A stretch of DNA of 64,000 bases, taken from contig NZ_JAUZQF010000011.1 of NCBI RefSeq assembly GCF_030718205.1, forward strand, positions 186,001-250,000. Direction: 5' to 3'. This document shows positions 56,259 to 64,000 of this stretch, one piece after another (position 1 is the stretch's first letter; each line of letters opens with the position of its first letter). The translations under genes were made by a program, and so were the position numbers. Under the pieces are notes generated by a model. It was given only the letters and a program-made list of their open reading frames with translations, had not been told where the DNA came from and searched no databases. The DNA is from Nonomuraea turcica. GTDB lineage: Bacteria > Actinomycetota > Actinomycetes > Streptosporangiales > Streptosporangiaceae.

Positions 56259-58309
56259 GAGCGGTCCCCTGGGTGGAGGGGGATCAGGGCGGCGACGGTC
56301 GTCCCCTTGCCGGGAGCGCTGTCGAGCCGCACGGTTCCGCCGAGTTCGGCGGCCCGTTCCCGCATGCTGGCCATCCCGACGCCTGCCCGGTTCACGGCGA
56401 GGTCGAAGCCGGTCCCGTCGTCGGTCACCGAGACCGCGAGGTCGTCGCCGGCCTCCCTGAGGGTGACGGTGACCTGCCGGGGACCACCATGTCGCAGCGC
56501 GTTGCTGACCGCTTCCTGGACAATCCGGTAGGCCGCGACCTCGACGGCGGCAGGCAGCTCCAGGGACGAGCCGAGTTCGGCGTGCACGGTGATCGACGGT
56601 ACCTCATCGGTATCGACAGCGGCGGTGGCGGCCAGCCCCGAGGTCAGCGCGCCGACGAGCCCGAGCTCGTCGAGTGCCGGCGGGCGGAGCCCACGGACCA
56701 GGCGCCGTACGTCCGCGATCGCCTCGGCCGTCTGGTCGGCCGCCACGCCGATCAGGCGCGCGGTCCTGCCGGTATCGCCGCGGCCGAGCACGCTGCCCGC
56801 CGTGTCGACGGTCATCGCGATCGCGGCCAGCTGCGGTCCGAGGCCGTCGTGGAGGTCCCGCCGCAGCCGCCGGCGTTCCTCCTCCCGAGTGGTCACCAGC
56901 CGGTCGCGGCTGCGTTCGAGGTGGTGGGTCAAGCGCACCGCCTGCGCGGTGCTGGCCAGGGGGCCTGTCAGGGCGGCGAGCACCGCTCGGTCCTGCGGGT
57001 CCAGAATCGTCGAGCCGGTACGGGGCATCGCGTGCAGGACTCCCACGGTCTCACCGTGCAGCTCGAGGGGGAAGGAGCCGGCCAGGCGGAGGTCCACATG
57101 CCCGGCAGAGGTCTCGACGTCAGGCCCGTCAGGCATCCGTACGCTCACCGCGACGCCACGCAACCGGAGCCCAAGGGCAACGGCGGTGGCGGCCTCACGC
57201 ATGGCCTGCCGGGGTGAGGCCGCGCCGCGGACCGCGGCATCCACCCGGAGAAACAGGACATGCGGGTCGGCCCGATCGCCGTACAACAGCCGGTCGATGG
57301 CGCGCTGAACCCGGATCCGAGCCGGATGGAAAAGCAGTGCGATCGTGAACGCCGCCGTGAACGAGGCGGCTCGGCTCGTCTCGCCCAGAACGATCCCGGC
57401 CCAGCCGACGACCGCGGCGTAGACCAGAGCCGCCCCGGACAGCAGCACCCCGGCCACGAGGGTGCGGTTGACCAGCACGTCGATGTCGTAGAGCCGATAG
57501 CGGAGCGCGGCGACGACGATGCAGGAAGGGATCAACAGGACGGCGAGCGCACGCACCCACCACGGTGCCACCGCGGTGGCGACGACGGTGGCCGCGACGC
57601 CGTACCCGATCCATGCGATCTGCCGTCGCTCCGCCCCATCGGCGCGCCGGAATCGCACCACCAGGGAAGCCAGGCCGAGCAGCATCAATGCGACACAGCC
57701 GCCCAGCAGCGCCAGCCCCACGGGAAGCACGACGGGCTCGATCGCGTCGATGCCCAGCGGGTTCTCCGGGACCGACGCGAACCCCAGCTCTCGAGGTGTC
57801 ACCGCGGCCACCACCGTTGCCCCGGTGACGAGCGCGGCCGCCACCCTCGGCAGCCGCGACCACCACCCAGCCAGCGGCCGGCCTTCTGGCAGCAGCAGCG
57901 GCAGGAGCACCGCGACCAGGCCGAGCGGCGGGATCCAGCACCAGGTCGTCAACCACGCCGCGGCGCCGGCCAGCGGCCGCAGGTCCAGTCCCAGAAGCCG
58001 CGTGTCCAGACCGGCCGCGTCGCTCCAAGCCGTGAACGACAGAGAAAGGACATAGCATCCGGCGAACGCGCTGATCGTGACCAGGAGCAAGCCGATCCGC
58101 CGCGCCCGCTCGTGCCCGGCCAGCCAGGCGCCGGCGGCGGCATAGGCCGGCGCCAGGACCGCTTCCGGCGTGCCCATCAGCCGTTCCAGGTAATCGGCAC
58201 CGGTCAGCACCGGCAGCGCGACCGCGGCGAGGGCGGCGGCCACGGCCAGCGCCGAGACCAGCCGGGCCACCGCCGGCACCGCCCGGCCTGTCCGGTATTC
58301 GTCCTGCAT
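56255..58309 (-). CDS. Histidine kinase with multi-helix membrane domain (NarL partner, HisKA_3)
   Basis: A 684-residue kinase from ATG 58309. The N-terminal 330 residues have eight or more membrane helices. A GAF-like region lies at about 345-460 (FLRVDAAVRGAASPRQAMRE, GETVGVLHAMPRTGSTILDP). The dimerisation domain is ERRRLRRDLHDGLGPQLAAI with phospho-acceptor His487. The ATPase domain shows QEAVSNALRHGGPRQVTVTL, VTDDGTGFD and GVGMASMRERAAELGGTV. It is of the NarX/DesK-like HisKA_3 class and pairs with the downstream response regulator. The signal is unknown; the long helical part suggests a membrane-related cue. Confidence 0.95.
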   Translation of the reverse strand: MQDEYRTGRAVPAVARLVSALAVAAALAAVALPVLTGADYLERLMGTPEAVLAPAYAAAGAWLAGHERARRIGLLLVTISAFAGCYVLSLSFTAWSDAAGLDTRLLGLDLRPLAGAAAWLTTWCWIPPLGLVAVLLPLLLPEGRPLAGWWSRLPRVAAALVTGATVVAAVTPRELGFASVPENPLGIDAIEPVVLPVGLALLGGCVALMLLGLASLVVRFRRADGAERRQIAWIGYGVAATVVATAVAPWWVRALAVLLIPSCIVVAALRYRLYDIDVLVNRTLVAGVLLSGAALVYAAVVGWAGIVLGETSRAASFTAAFTIALLFHPARIRVQRAIDRLLYGDRADPHVLFLRVDAAVRGAASPRQAMREAATAVALGLRLRGVAVSVRMPDGPDVETSAGHVDLRLAGSFPLELHGETVGVLHAMPRTGSTILDPQDRAVLAALTGPLASTAQAVRLTHHLERSRDRLVTTREEERRRLRRDLHDGLGPQLAAIAMTVDTAGSVLGRGDTGRTARLIGVAADQTAEAIADVRRLVRGLRPPALDELGLVGALTSGLAATAAVDTDEVPSITVHAELGSSLELPAAVEVAAYRIVQEAVSNALRHGGPRQVTVTLREAGDDLAVSVTDDGTGFDLAVNRAGVGMASMRERAAELGGTVRLDSAPGKGTTVAALIPLHPGDRS

Positions 58310-58332
58310 AGCGTGGCAAGTATAGGAGCGCC

Positions 58333-59070
58333 CTACTGTCCGGTTCGGCCGTTGACGATTGACGGGCGGGCGAACGTCACCAGGATCGAACGTGCGGCGC
58401 CGACGCAGGCCACGATCCACAACCAGTGCGCGTCGACGGGACCGGCGTTGCGGAGGCCGAAGTCCACGACCAGGAACGCCAGCATGGTGAGCGCGACCCA
58501 CCGGGGTACGGACTTCGTGAGCAGCAGACCGACGATCAACACCAGCAGGCCGAGCGCGGTGCCGACCAGGAAGGGTGCCAGGAACGTCAGGCCCAGGAGC
58601 GGATGCGCCTCGACCCCGTCGAGCAGGGCGCCCGCCCGCACCAGGTCCGTGCTCTGGCTCAGCGGCACCTGCACCAAGGACATCACGTGCATGCCGAAGA
58701 AGCCGAACATGCCGGTGAGCAGCAACGCGACGGCGACGCGACCGGTGCGCGGCGCGCGTTGCCCCAGTAGGTGAGCCAGGGCCAGGAAGCCGATGCACAT
58801 GAACGGAATCGCGAGCGTGCCGAGCATGACGAGGACCGGGTAGGTCACGCCCGAGCCGGCGATCGCCTGCAGCTTCTCTGCGCCTGTCGCAGGCTGTGCG
58901 GGCAGCAGCAGCCGCATCCCGATGGACTCGGCGCCATTGAGGAGCGCTCCCCCGACAAGGCCCACGGCTGCGAGCCGCCGGGAAACCGGGACCGTACGGG
59001 GGGTGGGCTCATCGTGGCCAGGCGGAGTCGACGTGGGGAGCGTCGATGTGGGGAGTGTGGTGTGGGGCAT
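58333..59070 (-). CDS. Multi-pass membrane protein of unknown function
   Basis: A 245-residue protein; the ATG at 59070 has GAGAGGGAAGAG upstream. After a Pro/Thr-rich start (MPHTTLPTSTLPTSTPPGHD) there are six hydrophobic segments, among them VTYPVLVMLGTLAIPFMCIG, VAVALLLTGMFGFFGMHVMS and FLAPFLVGTALGLLVLIVGL. I recognise no transport or enzyme motif. Its stop is 24 bases before the histidine kinase start on the same strand, so it is probably co-transcribed with that two-component pair and may supply or modify its signal. Confidence 0.85.
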   Translation of the reverse strand: MPHTTLPTSTLPTSTPPGHDEPTPRTVPVSRRLAAVGLVGGALLNGAESIGMRLLLPAQPATGAEKLQAIAGSGVTYPVLVMLGTLAIPFMCIGFLALAHLLGQRAPRTGRVAVALLLTGMFGFFGMHVMSLVQVPLSQSTDLVRAGALLDGVEAHPLLGLTFLAPFLVGTALGLLVLIVGLLLTKSVPRWVALTMLAFLVVDFGLRNAGPVDAHWLWIVACVGAARSILVTFARPSIVNGRTGQ

Positions 59071-59158
59071 CGGATTCTCTTCCCTCTCGCCGGCGCTGGT
59101 TGCACCGGGTGTCAGCAATGAGAATCCATCGCGGGCTGTCCCTGCCGTGAGGGTCCGG

Positions 59159-59179
59159 TGTCCCTCCTCGGGAGGGACA
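59159..59179 (-). terminator. Terminator-like hairpin after the SpoIIE phosphatase gene
   Basis: TGTCCCTCC and GGAGGGACA form a 9-bp stem with a 3-nt loop, 52 bases beyond the phosphatase stop at 59231 and before the start of the next minus-strand gene. Confidence 0.65.
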
Positions 59180-59230
59180 GTCGCACGGCCAGGCGGAGCG
59201 TGCTCGCCTCGTTGAGGAGCCGACGGTGGC

Positions 59231-61954
59231 TCACTCATCGTCCAGCAGGTCGAACAGGTCCAGGCCGGCCCCTTCGGGGAGCAGGTCAGGCGATGAGCAC
59301 GTGAGAGGTTGTTCGGTCCAGATGCATTTGCCGGTGGCGGTGAAGCGGGTGCCCCAGCGATGAGCGATCGCGGAGACCAGCTGGAGCCCGCGTCCGCCCT
59401 CGTCGGTTTCGGCGGCGCGGCGGATGCGGGGGGTGGTCTGGCTGCCGTCGGAGACCTCGCAAGTGAGCACATTGCTGCGGAGCAGGCGCAGGTTGATGGG
59501 GCCCTTGGCGTGGCGGATGACGTTGCCGACCAGTTCGCTGGCCAGGAGCTCGGTGGTCATCGAGAGGTCGTCCAGGTGCCAGGTGCTGAGCTGGGTCCGG
59601 ACGTGCTCGCGGGCCTCGCCCGCGGCCTTGGGGTGATCGGGCAGCGGCCAGGAGGCCATGTCGTCGCCCGACAGCGCGTGGGTACGGACGACCAGCAGGG
59701 CGGCGTCGTCGGCGGTCCCCCGCCTGACGGGCAGCAGGGTAGCGATGAGGGTGTCGCACAGGGATTCGAGGTATTCAGCCCCCGTCGCGTCCGGCGCGGC
59801 GGAGTGATCCTTGCGCCCGTACAGACCTCTTGAGATCGTGCTGCTGAGCGCCCTGGAGAGGCTGGCCATGCCCTGGTCGATGTCGAGGGAGGACGACTCG
59901 ACCAGGCCGTCGGTGTACAGCACCAGCAGGCTGCCGTCGGGCAGGTCCATTTCCACGGTGTCGAAGGGCGGGGTGGCGGCGCCGAGGGGCGAGTTCGGGT
60001 CGGCGTCGGGGAAGTGCACGCTGCCGTCGGGATGCACCACGGCGGGCGGGGGATGGCCGGCGCGGGCCAGGACACAGGACCGGTTGGTGGGGTCGTAGAC
60101 CAGGTACAGGCAGGTGGCGTAGAAGTCGTCGCCGAGGTCGCTGACCAGGTCGTTGAGGTGGGCGAGCAGTTCGTCGGGAGGCAGCTCCAGGTCGGCCAGG
60201 GTGCGGACGGCGGTGCGCAGGCGGCCCATGGTGACGGCCTCGGACACGCCGTGCCCCATGACGTCGCCGATGACGATGGCGACCCGGTCCGCCGACAGCG
60301 GGATCACGTCGTACCAGTCGCCACCCACCTCCATCTCCGCGCCGGCGGGCAGGTAGCGGGCCGCGGAGGTGACCGCGGGCAGGTCGGGCAGTTCGCGCGG
60401 GAGCAGGCCGCGTTGCAGTTCCTTGGCGCGGGTGTGCTCCCTGTCGTACAGGCGGGCGCGCTCCATGGCCTGGGCGACCAGCCCGCTGAGCGCGGTGAGC
60501 AGGTTGCGCTCCTCGTCGGTGAACTGGCGCGGATCGGTGAAGGAGACGACGCAGCTGCCCACGGGGCGTCCGGAGGCGATCAGCGGCAGGAAGGCCCACG
60601 CTTGCTTGCCTCCCGACGCCAGAAGGCCGGCCGTCGTGGGGTAACTCTCGATGTACTCCTCGACCGAGGTGATGAACAGCGGCGTACGCTCCCGCAGAAC
60701 CCCCGTGATCGGTAGCCCCCAGGAGGCCGGCATCCGGGCCACCTGGTCGATGAACTCCTTCGGAAACCCGGCGAACCCGACCGGCCGCAGGTGGTCGCCC
60801 TCCAGGAAGGCGAGCATCAGTCCGGTGGCGCCGAACAACGGCAGGATGTGATTGGCGGCGGCGTCCACGACGTCGCGAACGGTGACCGCCTCGGCCAGCG
60901 CTCTGGTCAGCTGCCTGATGTGGGAGGCCCGCTCCGCGGAAGCGCGCTCGGCGTCATGAGTCTGCGGTTCGATGACCAATTCCAGGGTCTCATGGGTCTT
61001 GGTGACGTCCCACAGGGTGCCGGCCATGCGTGCCGGTTCGCCGTTCTCATCGAGCACCACTTGGCCGCGGACCCGTACCCAGCCGGTCGTCCCGTCCGGG
61101 CGGCACACCCGATATTCGGTGCTGTGCATTCTCCCCGTGCGGATCGCCTCGTCGATGTCGGACAGCACCCACGGCAGATCCTCGGGATGGATGACGCCCG
61201 TCCAGGTATCGATGCGGCCATCGAAGGAATCCGGATCGACGCCGAGCACGGTGAACATCTCATCGTTCCAGATGACATCACCGGTCCAAATGTCCCAATC
61301 CCACGTGCCGACCGCCTGCAGGTCCGGCTGGAGATCCGCGCCGGTGGGCGGGTCCTGCCATCCCGTGAGGGTCAAACCGGGCGGAGGTACGGTGGACCTG
61401 TTCAGGCGTTCGCCGGCCCATCGGCCCAGCGTGTCGAGGAAGGCTCGTTGCCCGGCCGACGGGCTGCGCGAGGAGAGCGTCACGACCGACAGCGTGCCGA
61501 CCGGCCCGCCGGGGCGGAGCAGCGGGACGGCCGCCATCGCCGTGCTTACCGCGGCTTCGGCCCTGTCCGGGCGTCCGCCCGCCGACGCGTCACGGTCGGG
61601 CATCCCATTGAGGTTCGCCATGGGCACCCGCACGAACGCACTGTCCCGGAACGCGCGGGCCGGGGCGAGCGGGCCGTTTCCGTCAAGGCGCTCCCATTCT
61701 TGGGTAAAGGCCGGGGGTAGCCCGCTGGACACCACCAGGCGCAGCCCGCCACCGTAGCCGGGGCTGCCGAGATGCACCATGCCGCCCAGCCCGGCAAGAT
61801 CGGCCACCGCCTGCTGGATCGCGAACCGCAGGAGCTCGATCCCCCGCAGCTCGTCACCGGCCACCGCCAGGAACCGTTTCCGTTTCTCGGAAACCTGGTC
61901 CGGCCGCCTGATCCGCAGACCTGGCGCACGCCGTTCGCCCATCCCCATCTCCAT
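59231..61954 (-). CDS. PAS-GAF-SpoIIE phosphatase with C-terminal anti-sigma-type ATPase domain
   Basis: A 907-residue cytoplasmic regulator. An N-terminal GAF-like region (about 25-180) is followed by a PAS domain at 217-330 (TWDWDIWTGDVIWNDEMFTV, EYRVCRPDGTTGWVRVRGQV). A GAF domain follows at about 350-505 and a SpoIIE/PP2C phosphatase at 520-745 (GAEMEVGGDWYDVIPLSADR, VIGDVMGHGVSEAV, LVLYTDGLVES). A HATPase_c domain of the RsbW type is at 770-890 (ELLASELVGNVIRHAKGP, GGRGLQLVSAIAHRWGTRF). Such proteins control sigma factors through anti-sigma antagonists. The partner genes are not in this window. A GAAGGG lies before the cluster of possible ATG starts at 61954-61942. Confidence 0.95.
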   Translation of the reverse strand: MEMGMGERRAPGLRIRRPDQVSEKRKRFLAVAGDELRGIELLRFAIQQAVADLAGLGGMVHLGSPGYGGGLRLVVSSGLPPAFTQEWERLDGNGPLAPARAFRDSAFVRVPMANLNGMPDRDASAGGRPDRAEAAVSTAMAAVPLLRPGGPVGTLSVVTLSSRSPSAGQRAFLDTLGRWAGERLNRSTVPPPGLTLTGWQDPPTGADLQPDLQAVGTWDWDIWTGDVIWNDEMFTVLGVDPDSFDGRIDTWTGVIHPEDLPWVLSDIDEAIRTGRMHSTEYRVCRPDGTTGWVRVRGQVVLDENGEPARMAGTLWDVTKTHETLELVIEPQTHDAERASAERASHIRQLTRALAEAVTVRDVVDAAANHILPLFGATGLMLAFLEGDHLRPVGFAGFPKEFIDQVARMPASWGLPITGVLRERTPLFITSVEEYIESYPTTAGLLASGGKQAWAFLPLIASGRPVGSCVVSFTDPRQFTDEERNLLTALSGLVAQAMERARLYDREHTRAKELQRGLLPRELPDLPAVTSAARYLPAGAEMEVGGDWYDVIPLSADRVAIVIGDVMGHGVSEAVTMGRLRTAVRTLADLELPPDELLAHLNDLVSDLGDDFYATCLYLVYDPTNRSCVLARAGHPPPAVVHPDGSVHFPDADPNSPLGAATPPFDTVEMDLPDGSLLVLYTDGLVESSSLDIDQGMASLSRALSSTISRGLYGRKDHSAAPDATGAEYLESLCDTLIATLLPVRRGTADDAALLVVRTHALSGDDMASWPLPDHPKAAGEAREHVRTQLSTWHLDDLSMTTELLASELVGNVIRHAKGPINLRLLRSNVLTCEVSDGSQTTPRIRRAAETDEGGRGLQLVSAIAHRWGTRFTATGKCIWTEQPLTCSSPDLLPEGAGLDLFDLLDDE

Positions 61955-62069
61955 CCCTTCAGCACGTCACCGGGGTCTCCGTCAGGGGCAGGTGCGATCC
62001 TGCGGAGCCCGGGCTCTGGGACGCGTCTGCGGCACTAATCCGGGAGGAATCTGCATGTATAGGGGGATA

Positions 62070-62082
62070 TGTACAGAGTACA
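62070..62082. promoter_or_regulatory. Palindrome upstream of the ABC transporter operon
   Basis: TGTACAGAGTACA is a perfect 5-3-5 palindrome between the divergent phosphatase and ABC transporter genes. It lies 133 bases before the ABC start and may be an operator for the regulator pair that seems to begin at 63827. Confidence 0.45.
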
Positions 62083-62214
62083 ACTACCCGAACACACACT
62101 TCATCGCGCCGGACGCCATACCGTCCCCCGGGGAACACACCTGACATTCGTCACATCAGGCACGCTGACGCACGGCACTACAGCCGCCGCCCCTCCCTCA
62201 GCCAGCCTGGACGC

Positions 62215-63108
62215 ATGGAAATCGCGCTGGAACTCAAGGCCGTCAGCAAGCGCTACGGCACCACCATCGCGCTGGACGGCGTGGACCTGGACGTAGCACA
62301 AGGGCAGACGGTCGCCGTGCTGGGGCCCAACGGGGCGGGCAAAACGACCATGCTGTCTATCGCCCTGGGTCTGCTCTCCCCTGGCGAGGGAACGGCCAGG
62401 GTGTTCGGGCGCCCTCCCACCGAGGCGCTCCAACGAGGCGAGGTCGGGGCGTTGCTGCAGGATGCCGGGCTGCTGGACGACGTGCGGGTGGCGGAGCTGG
62501 TGACTGCGGTGGCCGGGATGTACCCGCACCCGATGCCGGTCGAGCGGGTGATGCGGGCCGCGGGCGTACAGCACCTCGCGGGGCGGCGGGTCGGGCGGCT
62601 GTCCGGTGGGCAGCAGCAGCGGGTGCGGTTCGCTCTGGCGCTGGCCGGTGATCCGACGCTGCTCGTCCTCGACGAACCCACCGTCGGCCTGGACGTGGAC
62701 AGTCGCCGCGCTCTCTGGCAGGAGGTGCGCGCCCGTACGGCGGAGGGCCGGACGGTGGTGTTCGCCACCCACTACCTCACCGAGGCCGACGACTACGCCG
62801 ACCGGGTCGTGCTGCTCGCGGACGGCAAGATCGTGGCGGACGGGCCGGTCGACGCCATCAAATCCCTGGTCGGCGGTACGGAGGTCCGCTTCGCGACCGA
62901 CGGCGCCGACGTGAGCCGGTTCGAAGGGCTGCCCGGTGTTCGGCAGGTGCGGTTCGAGGGACCTGCGGTCGCCCTGCGCACCGGCGACTCGGACGCCACG
63001 CTGCGCGCCCTGTTCGCGACGTTCGACGACATCAGGGACGTGCGGACGGCGACCACCGATCTGGAGAGCGCCTTCGTGAGCCTGACGCGCGGAGGACAGG
63101 AGCGATGA
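62215..63108 (+). CDS. ABC transporter ATP-binding protein
   Basis: A 297-residue ATPase. Walker A is GPNGAGKTT (from about residue 38), the signature is LSGGQQQRV and Walker B LLVLDEPTVGLD, with the switch His in VFATHYLTEA. The C-terminal 80 residues (FEGLPGVRQVRFEGPAVALR) form the extra domain of the DrrA/CcmA-like exporters. It works with the permease encoded directly downstream, with a 4-nt overlap (ATGA). It probably exports a lipid or antibiotic. No strong ribosome site precedes the ATG at 62215. Confidence 0.95.
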   Translation: MEIALELKAVSKRYGTTIALDGVDLDVAQGQTVAVLGPNGAGKTTMLSIALGLLSPGEGTARVFGRPPTEALQRGEVGALLQDAGLLDDVRVAELVTAVAGMYPHPMPVERVMRAAGVQHLAGRRVGRLSGGQQQRVRFALALAGDPTLLVLDEPTVGLDVDSRRALWQEVRARTAEGRTVVFATHYLTEADDYADRVVLLADGKIVADGPVDAIKSLVGGTEVRFATDGADVSRFEGLPGVRQVRFEGPAVALRTGDSDATLRALFATFDDIRDVRTATTDLESAFVSLTRGGQER

Positions 63109-63827
63109 GGTCGTACTTGACGCTGGAGCTGCGGCGCGGGTTTCGCAACCCCGCCGGGCTGATCTTGCTGACCGGCTTCCCGGTGGCGCTCTACCTGCTG
63201 TGGACCAAGGTGCTCAACGTGGTGCCGCAGGAACAGCACGACGACTTCGCCGCCGTCACCATGGTGTCGATGGCCGCGTACGGCGCGATGGGGGGCGCGC
63301 TGTTCATCGGCGGCGCCATCGCGCTGGAGCGGGGCAAGGGCTGGGCGCGGCAGCTCGCGGTGACGCCGCTGCCGGCGCACGGCTATGTGGTGGCCAAGCT
63401 GATCAGCGGGGCGACCGGCGTGCTGCCCAGCATCGTCGTCGTGCTGGCCGCGGGGGCGTTGGTCGCCGGGGTACGGCTGCCGTGGTGGACCTGGCCGGCC
63501 CTGGTGGCGCTGATCTGGGTGGGTGTCATGCCCTTCGCCGCCCTGGGCATCGCCTTCGGCTACACGCTCAAGGGACAAGCCGCGAATCTGGCCATGATGG
63601 CGGTCTACTTCGGCCTGTCCATCCTGGGCGGACTGTGGCTGCCCGTACAGCTGATGCCGGAAGGGATGCGGGTGCTGGCCGAGTACAGCCCGGCCTATCA
63701 GGCGGGATCGCTCGGCTGGCGGGCGCTGGCGGGCGAGTGGCCCACGGGGACCTCCCTTGGGGTGCTGGCCGCCTGGACCCTGTTGTTCGCCGTACTGGCC
63801 GTCTGGCGTTACCGTCGGGCCCTGTGA
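63105..63827 (+). CDS. ABC-2 type transporter permease
   Basis: A 240-residue membrane protein with six helices. It starts MRSYLTLELRRGFRNPAGLI, with a first helix at residues 17-34, a second after DDFAAVTMVSMAAYGAMGGA, and the family motif ERGKGWARQLAVTPLPAHGY between helices 2 and 3. The last helix (LGVLAAWTLLFAVLAVWRYR) is followed by a short basic tail. It is of the ABC-2 exporter family. The start overlaps the ATPase gene and the end overlaps the next gene (TGATG), so this is one operon. Confidence 0.94.
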   Translation: MRSYLTLELRRGFRNPAGLILLTGFPVALYLLWTKVLNVVPQEQHDDFAAVTMVSMAAYGAMGGALFIGGAIALERGKGWARQLAVTPLPAHGYVVAKLISGATGVLPSIVVVLAAGALVAGVRLPWWTWPALVALIWVGVMPFAALGIAFGYTLKGQAANLAMMAVYFGLSILGGLWLPVQLMPEGMRVLAEYSPAYQAGSLGWRALAGEWPTGTSLGVLAAWTLLFAVLAVWRYRRAL

Positions 63828-64000
63828 TGCTGGGGATGGCGCCGAGGGACTTCGGCCGGGGCCGCAGGGCGGGCCGGGCCGGGAGCGTGGTCTGGCTGCT
63901 GTTGCTGGTCTGGCCGCTCTGGGCGCTGCTGGAGTCGGGACCGAGCGCCTGGCAGGTGGTGTGGGCGCTCGGGGCGGTGGCGGTGTTCGCGGCCTGCTGG
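63827..64000 (+). CDS. Sensor histidine kinase, N-terminal part (cut by window edge)
   Basis: The ATG at 63827 overlaps the permease stop (TGATG) and the frame stays open for 58 codons to the window end. It begins MLGMAPRDFGRGRRAGRAGS and contains two hydrophobic segments, VVWLLLLVWPLWALL and VVWALGAVAVFAACW. In actinobacteria the order ATPase, permease, multi-helix histidine kinase (DesK type), response regulator is very common, so I infer a kinase gene. The visible part alone proves only a membrane protein. Confidence 0.6.
   Translation, partial: MLGMAPRDFGRGRRAGRAGSVVWLLLLVWPLWALLESGPSAWQVVWALGAVAVFAACW

Noticed and set aside
1..64000. CRISPR arrays, rRNA, further tRNAs, phage structural genes, replication origin
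   Set aside because: I looked for regularly spaced repeats, clover-leaf patterns, capsid/terminase-like proteins and DnaA boxes and saw none apart from tRNA-Sec.

Overview
The window is high-GC (roughly 70 percent by eye), with frequent GTG and TTG starts, many TetR, MarR, LuxR and SARP-type regulators, two-component pairs and small secreted proteins. That suggests a filamentous, sporulating actinomycete; Streptosporangiaceae (Nonomuraea-like) is my inference and is not proven by the sequence. There is no ribosomal, replication or central-metabolism block. Together with many gene fragments and transposase stubs, this looks like an accessory region, perhaps a chromosome arm.

Layout. 1-8.1 kb: a secreted protein cut by the window edge, a LuxR remnant, a SnoaL-like secreted protein, an OmpR-type two-component pair, a decayed MFS/membrane gene, and a TetR/DUF4267/FAD-oxidase group. 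8.1-14.2 kb: three small SnoaL/TetR or TetR/SnoaL units, one of them enclosed by 41-nt inverted repeats like a transposase-less cassette, then a CadD-type transporter, an orphan solute-binding lipoprotein and an IS5-like stub. 14.3-29.2 kb: a zone of small exported proteins (SapA-like, ricin-type, phospholipase A2, a triple-repeat protein, a His-rich protein) mixed with GNAT, TIGR03086, DUF1877, an NADPH:quinone reductase-like enzyme and a TetR-MFS efflux unit with matching operators. 29.4-38.5 kb: an AfsR-like SARP-STAND-TPR regulator, a large secreted metzincin-like protease with DUF11 repeats, and a MocR/class V aminotransferase pair whose divergent starts overlap. 38.5-40.5 kb: a relic selenocysteine locus (intact tRNA-Sec, rhodanese, truncated selB), an XRE gene with an in-frame TGA, and a cupin gene. 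40.8-47.6 kb: a ricin lectin, a TPR protein, a secreted protein and a 1253-aa HTH-STAND-WD40 protein, bounded on the right by a 134-bp copy of the cupin gene. 47.6-64 kb: a methyltransferase, a double Phd-type antitoxin without toxin, DsrE/HxlR, a nitrilase-like acyltransferase, a MalT-type regulator, MarR/SnoaL, a NarL-type two-component pair, a SpoIIE phosphatase, and an ABC transporter followed by the start of a sensor kinase.

How genes work together. Most of the region consists of short self-contained units: a one-component regulator facing a small target gene across a palindrome (5.8, 9.3, 10.8, 19.3, 27.1, 49.0 and 55.1 kb), and kinase/regulator pairs with 4-nt ATGA overlaps (3.3 and 56.3 kb). 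I see no biosynthetic gene cluster, CRISPR array or phage. The points most worth following are the inverted-repeat-bounded cassette at 8785-9995, the tRNA-Sec locus with the neighbouring in-frame TGA gene, and the STAND-WD40 module between two copies of a cupin fragment.
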